From contig JACKQL020000004.1 of NCBI GenBank assembly GCA_018296165.2, positions 124,001 to 188,000 on the forward strand: a stretch of DNA of 64,000 bases, given 5' to 3'. Both the position numbers and the translations under genes were made by a program. This document shows positions 20,813-32,523 of this stretch, in pieces (the stretch's first letter is position 1; each line of letters begins with the position of its first letter). The stretch is from Termitomyces sp. T153 (Eukaryota; Basidiomycota; Agaricomycetes; Agaricales; Lyophyllaceae). Under the pieces are notes generated by a model, which worked only from the letters and a program-made list of their open reading frames with translations, had not been told where the DNA came from and searched no databases.

Positions 20813-22746
20813 CCACTGTGTTTATCCGTTGCTACGGTCAATCGCATGAAAATCAAGTGACATGTTAGACTTACATGAATCCTGTCTCGTAATGCTTTGC
20901 TTCTATGTTGTCGAATTCGAAGTCCTCTTTCAAGAAAGAGGGGACGGCGTATGGAAAACACCTGAAGTTCCGTCTGTCCTACAAGGCAGAAAGAACGAGC
21001 CTGATGGTCTTGCACATACCAGACAACTGATGTAACCTCGGAATGTTCCCGTGAGGCTGCGAAGTTAGTAACATCGAAAAGCCTCGTGTATGTAGATCCT
21101 CATCCGCCCTACTGACACGTTCTATTTGATTATCTTGGTCCAGGATGTGTACCATGTCAATGGTAGGATCCCTCTGGCTCATCTTTGAGATGTGGACCGC
21201 TCATTATTACACTACTTACCATAAACGGTGCCAGTCCCTTGGCAGCGTCCCGTAGCAAAGCCATGCACTAACTCAGACACCGTCACTCTGGAGAGGATCC
21301 GCCACGTCTATGAATTCGGAAGATATCACGACGTCATTTGACTCCTACAGTTCCCACCCCAGGAACCCCGCGTCTGTCCGCCTACGACTGAGATTTTTAA
21401 GGGGTATGCTTCATTTCTAAATATGGCTAATACTGTGGTCATATCGCTTCCATTCAGCCCAGTAGCCGGTATTCTGATACATAACGTGTGATGGGCGCGA
21501 TCTCGCTTTGCAGATATCATCAGCGTTGAGCCGGCGGTATATCTTTCTCTTTTCCAGACTTACGTGGCCCTCTTCGCCTTTACCTAGCCCTCTGTGTTTC
21601 AGCAGCCTCCTCAGTTTCGCCGAGGCTCTACTTTACGATGATTCATGATCACCGTTTGTGAGGTTTCCGAACTCGAATCTTCTCGCATTTTCATATCCTA
21701 AATCGGATTTCGAAGGAACCTGTTTATGGTATTGTTTTTCATTGTGGCGCCGATGTCTGTCGTACCACATTCCACGCAATGGCCTATCTCGGGATGAAGG
21801 CAGGCAGGCCAACGCACCAAAGTTGATCAGCCTCACCCTCTGTCAAGCACAGAGCAGGAGTGTGTCGATTGATGTCTATGGTACTCAATCTAGATGAAAT
21901 TCAATAACGCAATCGTGTTTTATCCAAGGCGTGTCTTTAGCCAGGACGTGCGAGGTTGTTGCTAAAGATAACGACTCCGACGCAAGCTATGTACTGCGTG
22001 TATTGGATGAAACTTCAGCCATGGTTCGATCATATGTCCTTTGATGCCTATCTCCGTTCTCAACTTTCTTGTTTCTTTTCGATTTTTCGATTGCTGATTT
22101 TTTTTTCTTCTTTTCGCTTATCATCGCAGCCACATATTGCGAGGCACACACCTAAGCACGGCCTCTCTGCCAAGATCTTAGGTTCCCCCATTCTTTGTAA
22201 AATCCCTATATTCGAGACGTTTATGCCCTCGAGTAAAGAATTCAAACTAGTAGTGACCTTGATCGGAAGTAGTGCAAGGTCCACCGACAGACGCCGTTGG
22301 TCGACAAGATCCATCCGAGTTCCACCCTGCAATCTTGTGCTTTATCTTCAAATTGTCGCTTTATACTTACTTTATCGATGTTCAGCAGATACAACCGTCA
22401 GTATAGGTATGTACAGACAAGATGGACTATACCTAGCAAACAATCGGACTAGCCTGATAGATGTTTCGAATGGCCAGTTGTACTATTTGGTCGTGTGGGT
22501 CCAAGCAAGGGTACTTACCCCATGTACATAGTTATATTAACTCCGTTCGGAGTCCGTTTAATAATTTTCCCCACACAGAACAAACACGCCACTTGAAAAT
22601 ACAATTACACCTTTGTATTGGTCCTGCAATCAGGTAACCATGTTTTATTGTTTTTTTTTTTCAGGACTAACAACAATGAGCTCGACTTGTAGGTAAATAA
22701 ATGGTGCCCTCAACAAGTTGGAAATGCTATTGCTTTCTGGATCGGA
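20813..22746. other. Long stretch without a supported gene
   Basis: About 1.9 kb with only short open frames on both strands, none showing family motifs. Nothing repetitive was noticed. Confidence 0.35.
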
Positions 22747-24252
22747 ATGGCCACTTCAGCGTCTGCGTCATCCTCTCATCATCCTCATCCCGATGTAAAT
22801 CCTCACATCCATTGCCCTAGGCCAGTTAAGTATTGTTCTGTCGCTAAACTCGACGTATCTGCCAAGAAGCATCAAGTCGAGGCTCGGGGGTGTCCCCAAG
22901 CAGAGGTGGCGGAATCAGAGTCACAGCCAGGCAGTCCAACACCACGCCCACCCCTTCGTTCCTTAGAAAGTCACGCACACAAACAGCCAGTAAACCCCAC
23001 GCCTTTCGTTTCTCCTCTTCCTGATGAGTTACTGGCGTTTCCTCGAAACACACCGAGGAAAGCGCCCACTCGACCCAAACCTCCAGTCAAACCCGGATCT
23101 TACATGTCTCCTCTTCCTGATGAATTACTAGGGTTTCCTCGAAACACACCGAGGAAAGGGTCCACCCGGGATTGGATACCACCTACGCCACTCCATCGGC
23201 CGAGTCACCCGTTTGAAGTAAATATCAAATCCCATGAGACAGTCCAAGATACCATTCAACAACCGGCGTCAGCGGAGTTGACCGCGAGTTCTGCTGCGTC
23301 AGCACAGGAACCCCCTTGCCCAGGAAGCAAACTTGAAAACAAGGCTCTCGCCCTTTGGCTTCGCGACCCCCAGTTTAGACACCGGATAATTGGTGACTTT
23401 TGCTGTCCCAAGTGTCAAACAATCATTCCGTCGGTGAGTATCATGATTTTCTCGCATGAGACATTGTATTGATTCAAATCTTCCGATAAGCCACGCACAG
23501 ACCGCTTTGACGTAAAGCCTAGAATGGGAACACTATTACACCTCCGTTGCACCGGCTGTCCCGCTGTCTATTGTCGAGGATGTCACAAACCTATCACTTG
23601 CGAGCGCGACTGCAATGTACAAGAACACTGCGCTCTCTTACGTTGCTGCGCGAACGTCCGTGGGGTGGCAATCTTCGAATATTTATCCGCGTTTGATCGA
23701 TTCTACCTCTTTACGAGCTCGATGTATTGGGGAATCAAAGGTAACGCGATTGTGAAGCAACCTCAACGCAGAGCATTTCTGGATCTTATTCTCTACTTCG
23801 CTGATCAATGCGATACCCACAGAGATGCACAGCAAGTTCTTTTAGTATTGGAGCTCACTGCCAGGCGGATCCGCTTTTGGATTCTTCTTGACGAAGACAC
23901 TGGAAATGAAGTGGAACGTCATGTCGGTGCAATGTTGACCGTCTCCTTCCTGTCGGAGGTTTTGTATGAGTTCATCAGCCAAGTCTACGCTCGTAGAAAA
24001 ATTCGTCCTCCTGAATTAGAAACTGGGCTTAGGAGGATCAGGAAATTTCTCAACACTCTAGCAACCAGACAGGACAAAAGACTCAGCAGAGTGATTCACT
24101 CCCCTTTCAGTATAATCAAGGAGTCGAGAGGTCTTGAAGCCTGGTTGAGGGACGACGATGACACTTGTGTATGGTCAGCTTTCGACATTAAAATTACCCG
24201 TCGAACCTATTCTCTTGCTGAATGTGTCGATTTTCTGAACACTATACCATAG
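22747..24252 (+). CDS. IBR-like Cys-rich protein, paralog 1
   Basis: Two exons (22747-23433 and 23518-24252) joined across an 84-bp intron with a GTGAGT donor. The N-terminal half is Pro/Ser-rich and carries an internal duplication of SPLPDELLxFPRNTPRK, each copy about 40 residues apart. Then comes a metal-binding-like block: CCPKC, LRCTGCPAVYCRGCHKPI, CERDC and HCALLRCC. The block recalls the IBR half of RING-IBR-RING proteins, but no RING1 precedes it. A helical C-terminal region follows (RRIRFWILLDED, MLTVSFLSEVLYEF). Paralog 2 lies 460 bp downstream with the same intron position and Cys block. A ubiquitin-related role is only a guess. Confidence 0.75.
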
Positions 24253-24710
24253 TGGTATTACAATTTCGACCAGAGGCTCATGCCGACCTTAGAAATCATC
24301 ACCTTCCACTAGTTGATGCAACATAACACATCCTTACCCTTATTGTAACTTTCACAAGCAATACATTCTCTTCTCATTGAATTCAAATTCGAACTTATCG
24401 TCCATCTTGATCTGGCGTCTATTATGTAAGTGATTGTGGATGATAAGATATCGTGGCTGTGATTTGTATAATCGTTTTTGTTTCTACCCGTTGCTTGTGC
24501 CACCGCTTCATCCATGGAATACAATAAGATCATTTCAAACAAAACAAATCCTCCTTTGCAAACCCCATCAGGATCCTGGACGTTGGACTTAGACCTTGAA
24601 TAGAATAATAGAGGCGCCCACAAAATGACGAACATATGTACTGTACTTCATGAGGTGAACGACCTTGCTCGCCACACTTCGGCCATTGTCTTTCTTCTTC
24701 TCTGTCTCAA
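24253..24710. other. Spacer between the two IBR-like paralogs
   Basis: 458 bp holding the 3' end of paralog 1 and the promoter of paralog 2. No separate gene seen. Confidence 0.4.
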
Positions 24711-26670
24711 ATGGCAGCTGTCGCTTCGCAACCTCCATGGCACCCTTACAAATTCGGACAGCATCCACGTCCGGAAGCTTCACCAGAGCCATTCATCCCT
24801 CCGCGCCCAATAAATTTTCCTGGGTCGCGAGCAAATCACGCTCCTGCTGACCGATTTCCAAGTCCAGAACGTCCCTTTTATGCAAGTAATGATTCTTCTG
24901 AGTTCGATCGCGCTGCCTTTGGCCAATATCCAGAGTCAGGACATCGACCGGCTTACCCCCCGCCTAATCGGCCTGACCCCCCTCCTGATCGGCCTGACCC
25001 TCCTCTGACGCGTAACAAACACGTAACATTTAGCACACCAAGTGGAGGATATTACACAACCAATACATCCCCGACAAACCCAACACTCCAGAATGGAGAC
25101 CCTCATCGAAGTGGAAGTGTCTGGTCTCGGATTTCTGACCGGTTTCGGGGGGTTTCCCGTGCGATGGAAGCTAGGCCTGATAACCCCACTATTCCTCAAT
25201 CATCAGGGTTAAATCGCGAGCAACAGATTCAGCAGGTTCTAGCCTTGCTTTTACCATACGTCCCCGCAGCGGAACCTATGATACGGCCAATGATAAATCT
25301 CATACACGACTCTCAATTGCTACAGCAGCTTATAGACACATTAAATCGCCCACTCACGCAACAACAGTTCCTAGAAATTCAGGACTCCTTCACGATTCCG
25401 GCGGATGAACAAGCAGAATTTGTGAAGATGCTGTCCAACCCAGATGACCCCGGCATTCCGACACTACTGGCACAGTTCAAAGAGTTTGTCGAATATATAT
25501 CTGGCCGTCCAATCCCATCGACAAGTGGTGCATCTTCTCGTGTCTGTCGTATGATTCCCTCCTTTTTACGCAATAGTTTACGGTGTCTACAGCGAAAATG
25601 TTCGCAGTCCACCAACATTCATACGATTCCTACAACATGTGTGCAGACACCTGCGGAGTCGTCGACAAAGCAACCGAGCGAAGCCAAGAAATTCTATATC
25701 CATGAACTTCTCCGGAGCCGATTTAAGGGTTTCGTCGTCGAACCTTTTACCTGCACAGGGTGCGAGACGAATATACCAGCAGTAAGTCGAGTTTCGGCAA
25801 GACTGAGTACAAAATACTAAGTTTGTGAATCAGAATCGTACAAGAGGAACTGACCCACAGCTCAATGCGAATCTCCATCTTCGTTGCCCAAAGCCGGATT
25901 GTTCAAAAGTCTTTTGTCGGGGATGTCGTCGCGATGTGACTGGGTGTCAACCTAATTGTAACCCTCTAGACTCGTGCAGCCTCAGAAGCTGTTGCTCTGA
26001 CGTCCGTGCAATGGCTATCTTCGAGCATTTATCTGTCTTCGATGAGGATTACCTCACGAGAGTTCGAAATTTCCATCATGGCGCTGCAGATGCGCATACA
26101 AACGCCAATCGTCTCTCGTTTCTCACACATGCTTTTGATCCAGCAAACCGCCGCGATCCACGATATCGTGGCTTCATCTACGTGTTGAAGCGAACTTTGA
26201 AATACGTCCGTTTCTGGCTCGAGCCTGGTGTCCCGCAGAATGTCGCGTGCACTTCTGTTGCCCAAATGTTAGCGGCGTCATTCCTCCTGGAAGTGGTCCG
26301 TGCATTCTTGAGTAAAGGCATTCAAACCATCACACAATTTCGAGCACGAGGGCATCTCATCCGCAGGATTATGGCTTTCCTGTTAACCTTGAGCTGGCAG
26401 CGCAGCGGCCCACTTTACGACCTGGTAGGGAAATCCCCAGTAGTCATTGATCAGTCGCCTGGCCTCAGGTGCCTGATCTGGGTTTCGGGGTCTGTGTGGG
26501 AGGGTCACTTTTCCCCTGATGAAGATCCAGTGATTCTGGAACATATGCGTGATTTATGGACCTGTCTTGAGAATGAGGCTGGCTCAGAAGCATTACGGGG
26601 TGTAGCAAACGAAATCAACACAGGATTGTACGAGCGCGGGCGTGATCTGTCGCTTTTTCAGCGTTCATAG
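24711..26670 (+). CDS. IBR-like Cys-rich protein, paralog 2
   Basis: Two exons (24711-25781 and 25834-26670) with a 52-bp intron at the same place as in paralog 1, between TCTGCETNIPA and NRTRGTDPQLNANLHLRC. The long N-terminus is Pro-rich (PPPNRPDPPPDRPDPPLTR) with a helical stretch around IQQVLALLLPYVPAAEPMIR. The Cys block reads CPKPDCSKVFCRGCRR, CQPNC and CSLRSCCSDVRAMAIFEHLS, closer to the IBR consensus than paralog 1. The C-terminal region matches paralog 1 in layout (KYVRFWLEPG, MLAASFLLEVVRAF) and is longer. The N-terminal halves have diverged far more than the Cys block. No E2 (UBC) fold or RING finger is visible. Confidence 0.75.
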
Positions 26671-26931
26671 AGATATAGGCAATTGGCCAGTCAAAAACTA
26701 CTACTGGTCGCACTGGCAGTGTAGAGGAACATACCCGTACATTATACCTTATTCAATATATATATATCTTCACAGACATTAGTAGATTTTTAAAAAGTAG
26801 AGGTCGAGAAATCGCGCGTGTCAACATCATGGAGTCGAAAAGAAAAGACGCGTTATTTGTCTGTGTTGAACTTGCTCTTGGCGCAAAGGACTGCCAATTT
26901 GGAAATCACTCTTGATCAATACCACTGACAA

Positions 26932-27833
26932 ATGTCCAACCAAAATTTAGCTGCTGAACAGTTATTGGAGCTATTAATCCAATTGAAGGTTTTTCCATCT
27001 CTACTCATGGCCCTTCTAAGTCTTGTGAACCTAATATCTCAAATGTCTCAGAAAACTACTCCCGAAGCAGCTCGGTCAATTCTCAATGGCCAGCCTCAGA
27101 TAGCTTATGCTCTTATGACTCTCATGGTGAAGCTGAACGCGGTTAATTTCGAAGTCTTTCAAGTAAAGTCAACACGAGATATTGTATTCTATACATTCCA
27201 CTAAGACTGGTCATAGAAAACATTGGCTGAATTCGGGACAAATTCCAGCTCCAGACAAGCTACTAACTCAATACCCGCACCAACGCCAAAACCTAGCGCG
27301 CTTCCAAGCCTACAACCGTCAGTATCATCAACACCTATTCCAGCGCTACCACCACATATGCAACCACAAGCCCAACACTATCGTACCGGCACACCGCCTT
27401 ACCCGTACTCAAATGGCCACACTCCACCGCCCCAGTCGCACCAACAACCACCATATAGCCAACCATCCTACCAGCAGCCACCTGCAAGCACAGCGTACGG
27501 CTATAACCAACCTCAGCCCATGTACGCCTATCCCGGGTATAACGCCGCGGCGCCGGCTCCACAACCGGCTCCAACCAGGCTTCCAGATACGCTTGCTTCT
27601 ATTCCCGAAGAGCAGAAGGTAGCACCAGTTTAAAATGGGATCGAGTACCCACTGACATTCTGCTTTCCTAGGCGTTGATTATGCGTGTAATCACGATGAC
27701 GCCAGAACAGCTTAATGCTTTGCCCCCGCAAGAGCGTCAAACATATATCCAACTGGTATGTTCCAAAGCTTCATATTGATATATAATTCTTATCTACTGC
27801 AAACAGCGGAACACACTAGGAGTTCCGACATAA
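26932..27833 (+). CDS. CstF-64 hinge/C-terminal-domain protein without an RRM
   Basis: Five exons encode a short protein matching the hinge and C-terminal domain of cleavage stimulation factor 64 (CSTF2/Rna15 family, pre-mRNA 3'-end processing). The hinge is split as AAEQLLELLIQLK / KTTPEAARSILNGQPQIAYA / LMTLMVKLNAVNFEVFQ. A Pro/Gln/Tyr-rich linker follows (QQPPYSQPSYQQPP). The C-terminal domain is ALIMRVITMTPEQLNALPPQ, ERQTYIQL and RNTLGVPT-TAA. Family members usually begin with an RRM; none is present here, and the upstream 260 bp to the IBR-like gene hold no RRM exon. The ATG at 26932 opens the hinge directly. Splice sites are canonical and the frame is clean, so it looks functional. Confidence 0.85.
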
Positions 27834-28302
27834 CTTTAGGCGTCTTTCGCGGCGCATCTATCTCCAGAACCGAAAGGCCATGTTCCTTGAGATCCGTTTT
27901 GGGTGATATGCTCACCATTGTTGAACCGGGTCCAAGTCTGGTGAGATACCAGATAGACTAAGCCGTACAAGGCTTAACTGAACGCATTGCCTGAGGCGGC
28001 GCTTTCACCAACTTTCGAACGGACTAAGGAAGAAATAGTAGACCTGCGGCTGTTTGTAGACATGAGCATTTGTAATTTCGATGTTCAATAGATCATTATT
28101 AAATCCGGGATGCCAATAAATGAGGAATTCAGACCTGGTTTCTGAAGCTTCATATTTTACCTACCCGATCGCTCATTCTTGTCGCACATGCCACGTGTTG
28201 GAGGTATCCCATGCATTGTCTAGCCACGATAAAAGAATGATATGAGAAACTATGAATTATACAGTAAGAGGCTTTTTGTCTTTTTGAGCTGTGGGTCTAC
28301 CG
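27834..28302. other. Convergent intergenic stretch
   Basis: Lies between the 3' ends of the CstF-64-like gene and SEC26. No coding signal. Confidence 0.45.
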
Positions 28303-31300
28303 TCAGCCAGTCTTCCGAACATTCACCATTAAATTCAACTCACACATGGTGATCCGGTCACCCAAAGACAATGCGATACCCTGTGTCTTGCTACGAATGC
28401 GAACATGTCCTGTGATGCCACCCGCTTCTGTCCGCTCAATGCTAAGATTCGCCAAAGCATCCTCACCTGTGTCAGAGTATCAGAATTAGTTATTACAACA
28501 TAATATATCAAGATGAACTGACCGAATAGACTGCGCGCATACATATTGGCAGAGAGGAAGTCGCAGTCACCGGAGGTAGCACCCTCTGGTGTGAGGCACG
28601 ACATGTTAGTAGCCTGCATGACATGTTTGAGATATTCCCGAGGATCCCTGTCAAGTAATCCTAAGCAAGGGCTACGTGTGAAAATGGCTTTGGGACGTAC
28701 GACACAGAGCTTGAAACGTTAACCCGGTTTTCCCACTCAAACTCGGTCCACATGCTCCGGAACTACAAGTCAAGTCAAGACTGATCGCCGGGATGATTGT
28801 CGAAGCATACCTGTGCTTCGTTGCAGTACGCTGGCTTGATGTAATCCATAATATCGATATGGATATCATTCAAGATGACACAAGCCTCGGACAAGTTCGG
28901 GCCTTCCCAAATGATGCTTCCAAAGATGACGCCAGTCTCGGTAGACGAGACCTTGATGGTTGCCTTGATGCTCTGGAAGCCGTGAGGCGCAATGGTGAAG
29001 ACAGACGGCCGCTCGACAATCTTAAGGTCTCCAAGGGTTGCAAAGTCAAGGCACAAATTCTGCAGAGTGTTAGCAGATTGGTTGACGAGGAGAACATCTG
29101 CATCAACGAAGTCAACAAAGGGTACTGTGGTAAGTAACAAGTAGTGACACACCGAGAAGTATGTCGAAACCGTGCATCTTGACGTACGCTTCAGCGTATA
29201 TAGGATCCGAGAATCCTGGGAGTACCAAACAATTAGGACACAATCGGATAAGTCAAGATAAAAGACGGCCTACCGGTAAGCTGAGAGATGCGGCTCAGAT
29301 TCGACATGAAGTCTTCTTGTTGCTCTCCAGCACCAGTTGCACGCCCAAGGTCTTCATCATACTAGTTACGAGCGCGATGTTAGCAGAGAAGACAGGAAGA
29401 GACTAAAATAACCTGCGTCGATGGCGTCATCCGCTGTCTTCTTCGTGAACTGGCGGAAAGACAAAAGGTCATCAACTTGCACGATAGTAGCCTTCGTTGC
29501 TTCAGATGCCTTCTTGTCAGCAGCGAATTTCTATAGATCACGAAAGATAAACGAGGCGGACAATATAAGCAAGAAACAACCAACCTCCTGGGCACCAAGC
29601 ATCTTCGAGTAAGCAGCTTTGGTGTCCTTCAAGAAGACCTCCTGAACAGCAGGCTGCGTCTCAAGCTCACTGAGAGTCTGTATGCAGTTCATGATGCGCT
29701 CATTGGAGTCCTCATCGATGTGCACCGTAACAAACTTGGACTGCCCAACTCGGATGATCGATGTCATGATAAGCATAGACTGGATATAGAATGAATAAAA
29801 TAGAAGTCTTGATCGACAAAACTCGCACCTCAGCACGAAGGGTATTGACCGCAGCGACATCCGTCGACTTCTCAGCAAAGCGGAGGACAAGCTTCGTGAG
29901 TGCAGCAGCCAGCACCGAACCCGTGAAGAAGTCTCCACCAAGTAGCAGCGTTCTCAACGGCGGCTTTGAGGCAGCCTTCACCGCCTCGAGCCGGGCAGAA
30001 GTCGTGCTCGAGTAAGCCGTCTCCGTTGCATACGTTCCGTCTGCCAATACACGCGGGCGGGATGCCGCTGCCTTCTCCTTGTCCTTGTCCTCACCTCCCT
30101 CACCCGCACCCTCCTCGGTCGACGCAACGTCAAGTAATCGTTGTTCAGATGCTAGAATTGGAATCTCACCAAGCACTTTACGAATCTCACGCATCGTGCT
30201 TTGAATGTCAGCGGTCGTCTCGACATATTCGCCGAGAATCCATAGGACACCACGGAAGACTTTTCCCGACTTGATCTCGGACAGTGTGGATATAAGTTTC
30301 TCGGTGATGGTGACACGGAGATGCGGGAATTTCTCAACTACTTCACTGAGTTTTTCGTTCAACCAGTGTTTGTGCACGTGGAGACAAAAGGGCGCTTACC
30401 GAACGAAGGAAACGACATCAAGCGCTGAGGGGTTGTTGGAATCGCCGAGGAACTCCATCAAGGCATGAACGACGCTAGCCGCAACTTCGGAGAATTTGAC
30501 GGCAGTAACGTGAATAGACTGAATCAACAGTTGTCGGTACTCAGGAGCCTGAAAACAGAGGATTTGATTATATCACGTTTTGTGCAGATATTTGATACGT
30601 ACCTTCTCAAAATCGGCCTCCTGTGTTTTCAACAGCTGTTTCTTGAGGAACAGGACAACTTCCTCCACGTTTCGACTCGACGTCATGCTCAGGATAATCG
30701 ACATCGCCTTCCGACGAACCTCCATGTCAGCACTGTGACTGGTTAAGTGCGAGACCCAAAATTTGCAAAGGAGAACTACCTTGACAAAATTTGGAGGATA
30801 TCCTCGATTAGACCATCCAGTATGTGACCATGTTTTGATCGGAGACTTTCGAGACGATCCAGAACAATCAATTTCACATTGTTATCTGATTCCTTGATGA
30901 CCAAGTTAATAAAGCAGGAAGCGGCGGCTGCAGAAAGAATTTATGAGTCATGGCACTCATAGGATGATTTCCTTCATACCTTTGATGGCGGCGGGGTTTT
31001 GGGTGAGTGTAGTCAATGTTGTTGCAGCTTCGTATTTCACCGCGTGAGACGAGGTTTCTAGGAGCTCGAAAATGCATCGAATGTATCGGGACTATAAGAC
31101 ATTATTTGCTAGGAGTTCTCATAATAAATACCCAGCGTCACGTACTTTATGTGCTGAGTCACTCTTGCAGTCCAGTCGAATAACTTCTATAATGCTCATT
31201 TGCAACGATTCATCTAGGGATGATATCGTGTCGTAGATGCTGAGGATATATTCCACAGCCTTCGGCATTGCACACTGAGCAAGGAAGACAAACGCGTTGC

Positions 31301-32035
31301 GTTTACATGTTGAGTCGGTTTCAGCCACAAGGAACGTATACATAAGTTCCGGCGCGTCAGGGATAAGGTTTTCGAACTCGCGATAGATGGAAAATATGGC
31401 GAAGACAGCGTTTTTCCGGACGTATGAATGTCGATGCTCAAGGCATGACCGACACGTTGGGACAAGAGGTTCGAGAAGTTCCGCGTCTTTCGAGATCTTC
31501 TGAAGAAAGCGTAGAGTAGCACCGCGAATGTATTCATTAGGATGTTGCTATCGAATCATCAGAACGACTCCAAAATATGTGATCAATTAAGACTCACCAG
31601 GTCATTTCGAATAGCATTACTGAACTAGTCAGTCAACTCATTAGACACTCACATGCGGATGAAGTCCTTACACAACGAGGATCATCTCCTGCTTGAGCTT
31701 CCCATTGTCGTCATACTTTGGGCATACTTCCCAGTAGAAATGTAGCAACTTCTTGAGCTGTTTATTACGCGAAGGCAAGACGTATTGGATGATCGGCATC
31801 ATCAGCGCGGGCTAACCACCGCGCCGCAGTACTAAGAGCATAATACACGCAAAATTGACCATGAAAGGCCTACCTGAGGGTTCCCATTCATAGTGGAAAT
31901 TATGATTTTGCGCAACGTGTCCAACTTGACTTCGTCCGAACCCTTCTCTAAGCAGGAGCGCAGTTCAGCAGTAGACGGATGTTCTACGCTGGACTCCAAT
32001 ACGACGGTGTAGCATGATGAATCCGACGAGGCCAT
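28303..32035 (-). CDS. SEC26: Coatomer subunit beta (COPI)
   Basis: Beta-COP, a core subunit of the COPI vesicle coat. The start gives [20 protein letters not shown] and [20 protein letters not shown], then GNPQ joins [20 protein letters not shown], the conserved N-terminal HEAT/adaptin region. Further exons run on through KNVAAIKALT-type repeats to the C-terminal appendage, ending around [20 protein letters not shown] and [16 protein letters not shown]. Many short introns split the gene. The last residues (after DRIT) differ from the usual beta-COP end, so the final exon boundary is uncertain. The coatomer delta gene lies in the same window. Confidence 0.93.
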
Positions 32036-32523
32036 CGTGACGCACACGCAAAGTCGAGATTAACGTGGAGGGAGGAATTAAGTGGCCGTGGGAACATTTG
32101 TCGCGTCCCTCGTAATCGAAAACATTTATTTTCAGATTCTCAATATTCAACACCAGCCCTGAAACGCGACAACAGCCAGTCCAAGACGGCTATCGTATGT
32201 AATTATAATTCTGGTTGTCTGTATATTGAGAAATGATGTGAAGGAGAGATACTTATGACGAAGACCTGATAAAGTGTTGCAAAAATGTGTGGCAAGTCGC
32301 TCACAAGCTTCACTATGTATATGCCGACGGAGAAGATAAGTGACTCAAGCTTCGGGGGTCAGACGGCATTTGAGAAACTTGAGGTTTGGCGATTGTAAAT
32401 ATGTCAGGACATCATGCAAACCATTTCAGACCTCAGTTTTGATCGATAGACTGAGACAATGAGAAAGAGGGAAGATTTGAAGACATTCAGCTAAGGATGT
32501 GCAAAGACGGTACAGGCGTTGTG
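32036..32523. other. Intergenic stretch upstream of SEC26
   Basis: 488 bp between the SEC26 start and the UTP14 stop, both on the minus strand. It must hold the SEC26 promoter. No gene seen. Confidence 0.45.
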
